Positions 8,264-18,200 of a stretch of DNA of 29,279 nucleotides are shown here, one piece after another. Position numbers and translations under genes: made by a program. Every line of letters starts with the position of its first letter. Positions within the stretch are counted from its first letter, which is position 1. A model generated the notes under the pieces. It was given only the letters and a program-made list of their open reading frames with translations, did not search any database and was not told the origin of the DNA. This stretch comes from DASWHX01 sp036397995 (GTDB lineage Bacteria; Bacteroidota; Bacteroidia; Cytophagales; Cyclobacteriaceae): contig DASWHX010000213.1 in the NCBI GenBank assembly GCA_036397995.1, positions 1 through 29,279 of the forward strand, read 5' to 3'.

Positions 8264-9332
8264 GAGAATAACCCTTGGCTTTATTACTGTTCTCTTTATT
8301 TCTTGTGGCACACAAAGAAATGGAGGTCTTCTTGCACCCGCCAGCGGTGACTGGGGAGAAATATTGCTGGTAATGGATTCTACTAAATGGGCTGGTGATC
8401 TTGGGAATGAAATTAAAGCCACTTTTCAACCCAATGTGGAAGGATTGCCGAGAGCGGAGCCGCTATTTACCATAAGATACATTAACCCGCTAAAACTTAA
8501 TGGCGTACTCAAATCTTCACGATACATGATTTTTGTGACGTCTTTCCAAAGCCAAACCCGGCAATCAACTCAACTCAAAAATTACTTCACCTCTGAATCC
8601 ATTGGCACCATAATGGAAGATTCTACAAGATTTTTGCATATCAATGAAAATGAGTTTGCCAAAGGACAGAAAGTCATGTACCTGTTCGGAAAAACAGACA
8701 GAATACTAATAAAGAACATAAGAGAAAACCGGAAATCTCTTCAAGGATTTTTCAATAACCAGGAACAAATACGAATGTTAAGCTCACTTTTTGCGGCAAA
8801 AGAAGTTAAGGGTATCAACAAGCACCTGTTAGATAAACATCAATTCACTTTGAGATCTCCATTTGGATATCAAATTGCCGATGAAAGGGAGAACTTCATC
8901 TGGTTAAGGAGTTTTGGAGCGGAAATAGATAAGAATATTTTCATCTCGTATAAAAACTACTCATCTGAAGACCAGTTGAAGCCAGAGTCATTAATTACCT
9001 GGCGGGATGAAATTGCCCGTCAGTATATTTTTGAAGATCCTAAAAGACCACAAACCTTTGTTCTGACTGAAAAAAGGATTCCGGTCGTTTCTGAAATAAC
9101 AAATATTAATAAACACTATAGCGTTGAATTGAAAGGTCTTTGGCGTACAAATAACCTTTCTATGGGGGGCCCCTTTATTTCCTATAGTTTGGTTGATGAA
9201 GAACTAAATAGGATATATTACATAGAAGGTTTCTTGTACAGTCCCGGTAAAGCCCAAAGAGATCTTGTCCGGGAACTTGAAACCATTTTATCAACCTTTC
9301 AGACCGAATCCGACTTGAGAAAGACCAGCTAG
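8256..9332 (+). CDS. DUF4837 lipoprotein
   Basis: A 358-residue protein of the Bacteroidota-restricted DUF4837 family, with a lipoprotein signal (LFISC, Cys17) soon followed by the GLLAPASGDWGEILLVMD segment that opens this family. The rest is mixed alpha/beta without catalytic motifs I recognise. Family members begin with a conserved region that speaks of stress-free binding folds only by inference; no function is established. I chose ATG 8256; a GTG sits directly before it at 8253. The start overlaps the transglycosylase stop by 8 bases, indicating translational coupling and a probable link to peptidoglycan turnover. A trailing 56-base gap separates it from the malic enzyme gene. Confidence 0.85.
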   Translation: MIKRITLGFITVLFISCGTQRNGGLLAPASGDWGEILLVMDSTKWAGDLGNEIKATFQPNVEGLPRAEPLFTIRYINPLKLNGVLKSSRYMIFVTSFQSQTRQSTQLKNYFTSESIGTIMEDSTRFLHINENEFAKGQKVMYLFGKTDRILIKNIRENRKSLQGFFNNQEQIRMLSSLFAAKEVKGINKHLLDKHQFTLRSPFGYQIADERENFIWLRSFGAEIDKNIFISYKNYSSEDQLKPESLITWRDEIARQYIFEDPKRPQTFVLTEKRIPVVSEITNINKHYSVELKGLWRTNNLSMGGPFISYSLVDEELNRIYYIEGFLYSPGKAQRDLVRELETILSTFQTESDLRKTS

Positions 9333-9388
9333 GTTTACGGTTTCTATCCCGGAATTTTATACCTTTCTGACTCAACAAGTTATTGCAA

Positions 9389-11656
9389 ATGTCCGCCAAA
9401 ATTCGTAAGCAAGATGCCCTGAATTACCATGAATCTGACCCACCAGGCAAGATTGAAGTTAATCCTACAAAATTATTAAGTACTCAAAGAGATCTTGCCC
9501 TGGCATATTCTCCGGGTGTAGCTGAACCCTGTTTGGAAATAGCCAAAAATCCACAGGATGTGTACAGGTATACATCAAAAGGCAACCTGGTCGCTGTCAT
9601 TACTAATGGAACGGCAGTGCTGGGTTTGGGTGATATTGGACCCGAAGCATCCAAGCCTGTAATGGAAGGCAAAGGTGTTCTTTTCAAAAAGTTTGCGGGA
9701 ATAGATGTGTTTGATCTGGAAATTGATGCAAAAGATCCGGATGATTTCATAAAGATCGTAAAGTCATTGCAACCCACTTTTGGCGGGATTAACCTGGAGG
9801 ACATTAAAGCACCTGAGAGTTTTTATATTGAAGAAGTTTTGCGGAGAGAAATGACCATTCCTGTCATGCATGATGATCAGCATGGAACGGCAATAATTTC
9901 TGCTGCCGCCCTTTTAAATGCATTAGTGGTAGCCAGGAAGAAAATCGGGAATGTCAAAGTTGTTATAAATGGAGCCGGTGCAGCCGCAATTGCATGCACA
10001 AAGTTATGGATCAGCCTGGGAGTCAAGAGATCTAATGTGGTGATGTGCGATTCGAAAGGTGTAATAACAAAGCGCAGAAATAATATTGACGAGAGTAAAA
10101 GACAGTTCGCCACTTACCGACACCTGAAGACTCTTCATGACGCCATTAAAGGAGCGGATGTCTTTCTCGGCTTGTCCAAAGCCGATGTACTGAAACCCAA
10201 AGATCTTAAAAGCATGGCTAAGAAACCTATTGTCTTTGCTCTGGCCAATCCAAATCCTGAAATTGAGTATGACGTGGCGATAAAAACCCGGAAGGATATC
10301 ATTATTGCAACAGGAAGATCAGACCATCCCAACCAGGTAAATAATGTCTTGGGATTCCCTTATATTTTTCGTGGCGCCCTTGATGTACGTGCTAATGCTA
10401 TTAATGAGGAGATGAAAAAGGCTGCGGTAATCGCTTTAGCTAATCTTGCAAAAGAACCGGTTCCCGATATTGTTAAAAAGGCCTATGGGGATGACTCCCT
10501 GAAATTTGGTGCCAATTATTTAATTCCGAAACCACTTGACTCACGGCTTCTTACAACTATCGCTCCTGCGGTGGCCAAGGCCGCAATAAAATCAAAAGTG
10601 GCTGGTATTAAAGTAAAAGACTGGGAGGAATACAATATTTTTCTGCAAAAGAAAATAGGAATAGACACCCGGCTCATCAACAGAATAATTAGCCGGGCCA
10701 AGAGAGACCCCAAAAGAGTTATTTTTACTGAAGCCAATAATTATAAAATTCTTAAAGCTGCTCAAATCATAAAAGATGAAAATATTGGCAAGCCAATTCT
10801 TCTTGGGAAAAAGAAAGAGATTTTGAACCTCATTAAGATTCATGATCTTGATTTGAAAAATGTTGTGATTATTGATCCCTATGAAGAAGACAATAAAAGG
10901 GAAGTTTACGGAAAAATTCTTTACGAAAGCAGAAAAAGGAAAGGACTCATTTTAAGCCAGGCGGTTAAGCAAATGCGGGACCGGAATTACTTCGGCCCTA
11001 TGATGCTCCACCTTGGAGAAGCCGATGCGATCATTTCGGGCCTCACCCAGGATTATCCGAAAACAATTCGTCCGGCATTGCAGATTGTCGGCGTTGATGA
11101 AAATGTTTGTAAAGTAGCAGGCATGTATATCATCACAAATAAGCGGGGAACTTTTTTCCTTGCCGATACTACCGTGAATATTAATCCTAACGCTGAAGAA
11201 CTCGTAGACATCATTGGCATGACTGCCAGAGCAGTTCATTTTTTTGATATTGAACCAAGAATTGCAGTGTTGTCTTATTCCAATTTTGGGTCGAACAAAG
11301 GTGAAATTCCGGAAAAAACAAGGCTTGCAGTTCAGCTTGCGAGAAAAAAATTTCCCGGACTGCTGATTGATGGTGAAATGCAGGCGAACGTTGCCGTTAA
11401 CACAAACCTTCAAAAGGAATTATACCCCTTTAGCGAACTTATTGATAAAGGAGCAAACACATTAATTTTTCCAACATTGATGTCGGGTAATAGCGCCTAC
11501 AAATTACTGATGGAAATTGGAGGAGCAGAAGCGATTGGGCCCGTTCTGTTAGGTGTTAAAAAGCCAGTCCATATTTTACAGCTGGGCAGTTCCATTACAG
11601 ATATAGTAAATATGGCGTCCCTTGCAGTTGTCGACGCCCAATCAAGAGAAAAATGA
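9389..11656 (+). CDS. maeB: NADP-dependent malic enzyme, hybrid MaeB type with phosphotransacetylase-like C-terminus
   Basis: A 755-residue cytoplasmic enzyme converting malate to pyruvate, CO2 and NADPH. The N-terminal malic domain (about 1-160) has AYSPGVAEPC, TNGTAVLGLGDIG, the lysine-bearing SKPVMEGKGVLF segment and HDDQHGTA, which holds metal ligands. A Rossmann domain follows (INGAGAAAIA, about 193-202). From about 425 to the end there is a phosphate acetyltransferase-like domain (KRVIFTEANNYKILKAA, then EADAIISGLTQDYPKTIRPA and SYSNFGSNKGE), which in MaeB is thought to be regulatory, responding to acetyl-CoA. The length is typical. I prefer ATG 9389 over a TTG two codons upstream. A near-consensus TACCTTTC at 9360-9367 may serve as its -7 box. 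Its stop overlaps the ruvA start by 4 bases. Confidence 0.95.
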   Translation: MSAKIRKQDALNYHESDPPGKIEVNPTKLLSTQRDLALAYSPGVAEPCLEIAKNPQDVYRYTSKGNLVAVITNGTAVLGLGDIGPEASKPVMEGKGVLFKKFAGIDVFDLEIDAKDPDDFIKIVKSLQPTFGGINLEDIKAPESFYIEEVLRREMTIPVMHDDQHGTAIISAAALLNALVVARKKIGNVKVVINGAGAAAIACTKLWISLGVKRSNVVMCDSKGVITKRRNNIDESKRQFATYRHLKTLHDAIKGADVFLGLSKADVLKPKDLKSMAKKPIVFALANPNPEIEYDVAIKTRKDIIIATGRSDHPNQVNNVLGFPYIFRGALDVRANAINEEMKKAAVIALANLAKEPVPDIVKKAYGDDSLKFGANYLIPKPLDSRLLTTIAPAVAKAAIKSKVAGIKVKDWEEYNIFLQKKIGIDTRLINRIISRAKRDPKRVIFTEANNYKILKAAQIIKDENIGKPILLGKKKEILNLIKIHDLDLKNVVIIDPYEEDNKREVYGKILYESRKRKGLILSQAVKQMRDRNYFGPMMLHLGEADAIISGLTQDYPKTIRPALQIVGVDENVCKVAGMYIITNKRGTFFLADTTVNINPNAEELVDIIGMTARAVHFFDIEPRIAVLSYSNFGSNKGEIPEKTRLAVQLARKKFPGLLIDGEMQANVAVNTNLQKELYPFSELIDKGANTLIFPTLMSGNSAYKLLMEIGGAEAIGPVLLGVKKPVHILQLGSSITDIVNMASLAVVDAQSREK

Positions 11657-12246
11657 TTACGTACGTAATAGGAAAATTCGTCGAAAAGCAACCTGGTTCC
11701 CTGGTAGTGGAATCCAACGGCATTGGATATAAAATAAATATCTCCTTAAACACCTTCTCTTTCATAAAAGAAAAAAAGGAAGGCAAAATTCTTACTTACC
11801 TGCATATTAAAGAGGATGCACACATCCTTTTCGGATTCGCTACCGAATCCGAACGGCAGATTTTTTTGAATTTAATATCCATTTCCGGAGTTGGCCCGGG
11901 CACAGGTCTAATGGTGATGAGCTCGCTTTCTCCTGAGGAAGTCAGAAGGGCCATCGTTCATGAAGATGTTAAAACGATCCAATCCATCAAGGGAATCGGC
12001 GGTAAAACAGCCCAGCGGATTATCCTTGAATTAAAGGATAAAATGGCAAAAACCGGATTAACCGAAGGCATGGGAGAATTACCGGCAGGTATAAACAATA
12101 GTTTGAAAAATGAAGCGTTATCTGCATTGATAACGCTGGGGATCAATAAAATTGCCGCTGAAAAAAGTATCGATTTTGTCCTCAAAAACTCCGGGGATAA
12201 TATTACCTTGGAAGAGTTAATAAAGCGATCGTTAAAAACTTCATAA
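11653..12246 (+). CDS. ruvA: Holliday junction branch migration protein RuvA
   Basis: A 197-residue protein of normal RuvA length and three-domain layout. The OB-fold domain I covers about 1-62 (MITYVIGKFVEK through LHIKEDAHILFGF). Domain II has two helix-hairpin-helix motifs, ISGVGPGTGL (76-85) and IKGIGGKTAQRIILELKDK (from 111). The C-terminal domain III (about 150-197) contacts RuvB. RuvA tetramers bind four-way DNA junctions and load the RuvB motor for branch migration in recombination repair. The ATGA overlap with the malic enzyme stop indicates coupling. ruvB and ruvC are not nearby. The sprA reading frame begins 22 bases after its stop, so DNA repair and secretion genes share a transcript here. 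Confidence 0.97.
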   Translation: MITYVIGKFVEKQPGSLVVESNGIGYKINISLNTFSFIKEKKEGKILTYLHIKEDAHILFGFATESERQIFLNLISISGVGPGTGLMVMSSLSPEEVRRAIVHEDVKTIQSIKGIGGKTAQRIILELKDKMAKTGLTEGMGELPAGINNSLKNEALSALITLGINKIAAEKSIDFVLKNSGDNITLEELIKRSLKTS

Positions 12247-12268
12247 GGTGTAGGATTATTAGTACGTC

Positions 12269-15200
12269 TTGGTACCGCAGAAATTACGTAGGCTATTATC
12301 AATATCAGTTGGACTCTTCATTGCTATAAACTTTTTTCTTGCAAAGGTTTCTGGTAGTGCGTATGGGTACTATTATCAAACCCAAAATACCAAGTCTGAT
12401 TCATTACGGATCAAAGAAGATAGCCTGAACAATCTTCAATACAACCCCTCCCGGTTACCAACATTTCAACAACGCGACCGCTTTGGAGATCCCTTTTCAA
12501 ATTTCACTTCCCCATCCCCTTTACTCTTATCTGATCCTGCCAGTCTTAAACTGGATCTGGAAATGGATTCATCAAATAATTATACCATCTATGAGAAAAT
12601 TGGTGAAATTAATTACCGGCCTACTTCCACCATCACTTTTGACGAGTTCAACAGGTATCAGACAAATAAACTTCTTAAAGAGTATTGGAAAACAAAATCA
12701 GAAAGTCTCGATGGAGAAAGCGCTGTAAGTGGAAGAAATCTCATTCCCCCCATTTATGTAAGTCCGGTTTTTGACAGATTATTTGGTGGCAGTTATGTTG
12801 AACTTGAGCCCAGGGGATTCGTGACACTGGATTTCGGTGGAAAGTGGCAGCGAATTGATAATCCCGCGATACCAGTAAGGCAACAGCGAAGCGGTGGCTT
12901 TGAGTTTGACCAACAAATAAGCATGAACGTGGTAGGAAAAGTGGGGGAAAAACTTCAGGTAACTGCCAACTACGATAATAATAATAGCTTCGACTTTGAA
13001 AATAACCTCAAGGTAGAGTATACCGGCTATGAAGAAGATATCATAAAGAAACTGGAAATAGGAAACGTAAGCCTTCCTCTCAATAATAGTCTTATCTCAG
13101 GGGCCCAAAATTTATTTGGACTGAAAACCCAGTTGCAATTCGGTAAGTTGTTCGTAACCGCTGTTGCTTCCACTCAGCGTGGTAAGACAGATGCACTTGA
13201 AATAGAAAGTGGCGGCGTGCAAAAAAGAGATTTTGAATTACGGGCATCTGACTACGATGAAAACCGGCATTTTTTTCTTTCCCACTTTTTCCGTCAGAAT
13301 TATGAGAGATGGCTTTCACAAATTCCTCAAGTAAGTTCCGGGCTCAACGTTACTCGAGTAGAAGTCTATGTTTTGAACAAAAATTCAACAACCCAGTCGC
13401 TGAGAAACATTGTTGCGCTTATGGATCTTGGGGAAGGATTTCGCGTTCGAAGAGATGCCGGCGGACTTCCGCTTCCGGTTGTTGAACCCTTGGGGGGTAT
13501 TAATTCGCCGGCGGCAAATAATTCAAACGGACTATTTCTCAACATCACAGATCCTCAAATATCCAGAAGCTCTGATTTAATAAAAGAAACTCTGGAAAAT
13601 CAATTCAACCTTATTAACTCAACCGACTTCGAAGTAGTAAATAGCGCCCGGCTCCTTGATCCCAGTGAATATTTTATTCATCCCCAACTTGGATATATTA
13701 GTCTATACCGGAAACTTCAGAACGATGAGGTACTGGCTGTAGCCTATGAATACACCTACAATGGCCGGCCATTCAAAGTGGGTGAGCTAAGGGAAGACTA
13801 CACCGCCCGGCCTGAAAATGAGGTTGCTTACCTGAAACTATTGCGGCCAAGAAAAATAAATATTCGCGATCAATTCAATAAAATCATTCCCACCTGGGAT
13901 TTGATGATGAAAAATATTTATAGCCTTAACTCAAATCAAATCAGCAAAGAAGGTTTTCAATTTAGAATTATCTATCGGGATGACCGGACAGGCATTGATA
14001 ACCCCAGCTTGCATGAAGGTATCGAGACGAAAGATGTTCCCTTGATTGGCTTATTGGGACTTGATAAATTAAATCCCTCCAATGATCCACCCCCAGATGG
14101 AAATTTTGACTACGTGGAAGGTTTAACCATTAATCCTGTGAGTGGATTGATAATCTTCCCTGTACTGGAACCATTTGGTGAACATCTTCGAAAAATCTTT
14201 GAAAGAAATAATGAACAGGACCTGATTCAGAAATATGCTTTTGACACTTTGTACGCTACAACAAAAGCGGATGCTGAATTGCAAGCCGAACGGAATAAAT
14301 TTTTTCTGAAAGGAAGTTTTCAAGCAGGTTCATCCAGTGAAATTATTCTACCCGGAATTAATATTGCAGAAGGTTCTGTGCGGGTACTGTCTGGAAATAC
14401 ACCTCTTCAGGAGGGAATTGATTATACAGTGGATTACAATTTCGGTAAAGTCACCATTATCAATGAAGGCGTGGTAAACTCCGGCAACCGACTGAAAATC
14501 ACCTATGAAAAGGCCGACTTGTTTAATTTTCAATCCCGAACTCTGCTGGGCACTCGTATGGATTATCGCGTCAGCAATGACATTAATTTTGGCGGTACCA
14601 TTCTTTATCTCAACGAGCGGCCCCTTATCAGCAGGATAAGTATTGGTGATGAGCCCACCAGAAACATGAAATACGGGTTTGATGTAAATGTTAGAAAAGA
14701 TTCAAGGTTAATTACTAAAATGGTAGACGCGCTACCATTCCTGCAGACCAAAGAACTTTCCGCCGTTACTTTTAGCGGAGAATTTGCTCAAATAGTTCCT
14801 GGAACCTCAAATATTGTAGATGGAGAAGGCACCTCGTATGTTGATGATTTCGAAGGAATTGCCACCCCCTTTCACCTTGGGAACACGCACCAGGCATGGG
14901 CAATTGCCTCCACACCTGTTACTCCCGACAATAAATTTGATCCAAGCGGGAATATGAGAAATGACCTCAGCTTTGGTTACAAAAGAGCAAAGATTGCCTG
15001 GCATGTCATCGACAATGTTTTTTATCGCAGTGGGCGAAGCCTTCGTCCTGATAATATCGGAGACCAGGAGTTATCTAACCATTATGTACGAGGAGTAAGA
15101 CCACAGGAAATTTTTCCGGCACGCGATAATGAAATAATTACCGGCTTTGAAGGAATTTTTGATATTGCCTACTTCCCAACAGAAAGAGGCCCTTATAATT

Positions 15201-18200
15201 TTAACCCTTCATTCATCAGCAGCGACCCGAAATCAAACTGGGGGGGCATTACCCGGCCGGTTACTTCCGAAGTCGATTTTGATAAGTCAAACACAGAATA
15301 CCTGGAGTTTTGGTTACTTGATCCATTTATTGATGGTACTAATGGCAGAGTTCTGGATGGAAGCCTGAATACCAATAATACAACCGGCGGAGAACTCATT
15401 TTTAATTTAGGAAGTATTTCAGAAGATGTCCTTAAGGATGGGAAACACGCGTTTGAAAACGGGCTCCCGGCTGATGGGTCATTAAACAATGTCACCCAAA
15501 ACGTCTGGGGTCGCGTGACAGACGCCACTTACCTCAATGATGCTTTTGATAATTCTGCCGGCGCCAGGGTGAACCAGGATGTCGGACTAGACGGATTGAA
15601 AAATGCGGATGAACAAGCGTTATATCCCGACTTCAGTGCGTTAGCTGACCCGGCTGCTGATGATTTTCGTCATTACCTTGACCCTTCATTCGATCAGTTG
15701 GATGCAAAAATTCTGGAAAGGTATAAAGACTTTAATGGCCTTGAAGGAAATACTCCCCTTAGCTCCACGTTTTCAAACAGTCAATTCCCCGATAATGAAG
15801 ACCTGGATTCTGACAATACCCTGAATGACCTGGAGGAATATTATGAGTACTCTGTTTCTTTGAATCCGGGCCAGCTTACCATAGGGAGTAAATATATTGT
15901 GGATGCGGTAACCAGTAATGTTGATTTGCCAAATGGCTCCAGGGAAACAGTTACCTGGTATCTCTTCCGGATTCCCGTTCGGAATTTTGATAGAAAAATC
16001 GGTAACATTCAGGGATTTAAGTCAATCCGCTTTGTTCGTACATATTTAACGGGCTGGGAGCAGCCTGTTGTTTTGCGAATGTCAAAATTCAGACTTATAG
16101 GCAGTCAATGGCGTAGATATACCAGGAGCCTGGAAGAAAACCGGTTTGACCAACTTCCTGAAACGGACTTTACCGACTTTACGGTATCTGTAGTTAATAT
16201 TGAAGAGAATAGCCAGGGCGGTGGAGTAAATTCACCCTATACCCTGCCCCCGGGTTTCAGGAGAGATCGGGATAATACTTCAGTGATTGAACGAAATCTT
16301 AATGAGCAATCCATGCGGCTTTGTGTGGAAGACCTCAGTGATAAAGATGCTCGGGCAGTCTTTAAAAATGTTGACATAGACCTGATAAACTATGGGAGTA
16401 TAAAAATGTTTATACATGCTGAAAGTGACAATGCCGTGGATGATGAAATAACTGGTTTCTTAAGATTGGGCACTGATTTCACCGAAAATTATTATGAAAT
16501 TGAAGTTCCACTTAAGATTACTCCTGCAGATGTAAGTACGAATGACCCTAATATCCAACGGCTGGTATGGCCGCTCGAAAATGAGATAAATATTGATCTG
16601 GACCTGTTATACCAATTAAAAGCTCGACGAAACAGAACCAGGAATCCGGATGAATTTGGCTTCCGCTATTCAGAACCATATACTGACGGCTTGCGGAACT
16701 ATAACATAACCATCGTGGGAAGACCCGAACTCAGTACCATACTTGGGCTGATGATCGGAGTGAGAAATCCTGGCTCACCTGATAGATCTTCCAAATCCGT
16801 TTGTATTTGGGCCAATGAGTTGCGGGTGTCTGATTTTGATCGTAAAGCAGGATGGGCAGCAAATGCTAATGTGAACGTAAAGCTTGCTGATCTCGGTACA
16901 ATTAGCGGCTCAACCCGCTACACAACACCTGGATTTGGAGGCGTCCAGACCAAAATTTCTGAGCGAGAGCGCAAGGAAACTCTGGAATGGGACATTGCCA
17001 CTAACCTGGCCCTTGATAAGTTGCTGCCCAGAGGTACAGGTCTTAAAATTCCAATGTATGCAAGTTACCAGCAAAGTGTTATTACGCCGGAGTTCGACCC
17101 AAAAGACCCGGATATTCCACTTGAGCAAACACTGGCTACTATAAGCAACACCGAAGAAGAACGAAATTACAAGAACATTGTTCAGGATAAAGGCACGCGC
17201 AGGAGCCTTAATTTTACGGGGATACGAAAAACCCGTAATAATCCCGAATCAAGAAGCGATTTTTGGGATATTGAAAATTTCTCCTTTACATATGCTTATA
17301 GCGATTTCAAACGTAGTGATTTCAATATTGAATCCTACCTGCTGAAAAATCAGCGCGGCTCAATTGATTATAACTATGCCTACGATCCGCTCTATATTGA
17401 GCCCTTTAAAAATGTCAAATTCCTGAATTCCCCACATTTAAAACTTCTTAAGGATATCAACCTGAATCTTCTTCCTAATAGCTTCGGCTTACGAGGTGAA
17501 CTTGATCGACGCTTCATAAAAACACAATATAGGAATGAGAATTTGGATATTGGCAGCATTGAGCCAACCTATGAAAAGAGTTTCTTCTTTAACCGTAATT
17601 ATACTCTCGGTTGGAATCTGACTAAGGCCATTAGCTTAAATTACACAGCTCGTACTAATGCCATAATAGATGAACCCGAAGGAGACATTGAGACCCAGGA
17701 AGAAAAAGATGAAATCTGGGATAATATTCTGGATTTGGGACGAACAAAAACCTTTACCCAAAATGTTAATGCTTCCTATAAACTTCCATTTGATAAACTT
17801 CCCCTGATTGATTGGGTTAGTGCCGATTATCAATATACAGCTGGATATATCTGGACTGCCGGTTCTGTAAACCTCCGCGATTCACTGGGTAACATTATTA
17901 GAAATGACAGAACTAATAATGTATCCGGTAAACTTGATTTCCTGAAACTTTATAACAAGAATAAGTTTTTGAAGGATATAAACAGCCCCGTTAAACGCCC
18001 GGTTGACCCAAAAGCGGATACCGTGCAAAGACCCAACTTCGGAGCCTTGAAAGGCGTGTTGCGGTTAATCATGTCTCTCAGAAGTATAAACATGACGTAC
18101 AGTCTTAATGAGTCAACCATCCTGCCTGGTTTTCTTCCGGAACCCTCCTATTTTGGCCAGGATGATGGTTTAAGTGCTCCCGGTTGGGGTTTTGTTTTTG

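Noticed and set aside
9383..9388. TTG start two codons upstream of the malic enzyme ATG
   Set aside because: ATG 9389 is closer to the family start and there is no reason to prefer TTG.
10952..11413. 153-codon minus-strand open frame within maeB
   Set aside because: It lies opposite the conserved phosphotransacetylase-like domain and has no recognisable protein character.
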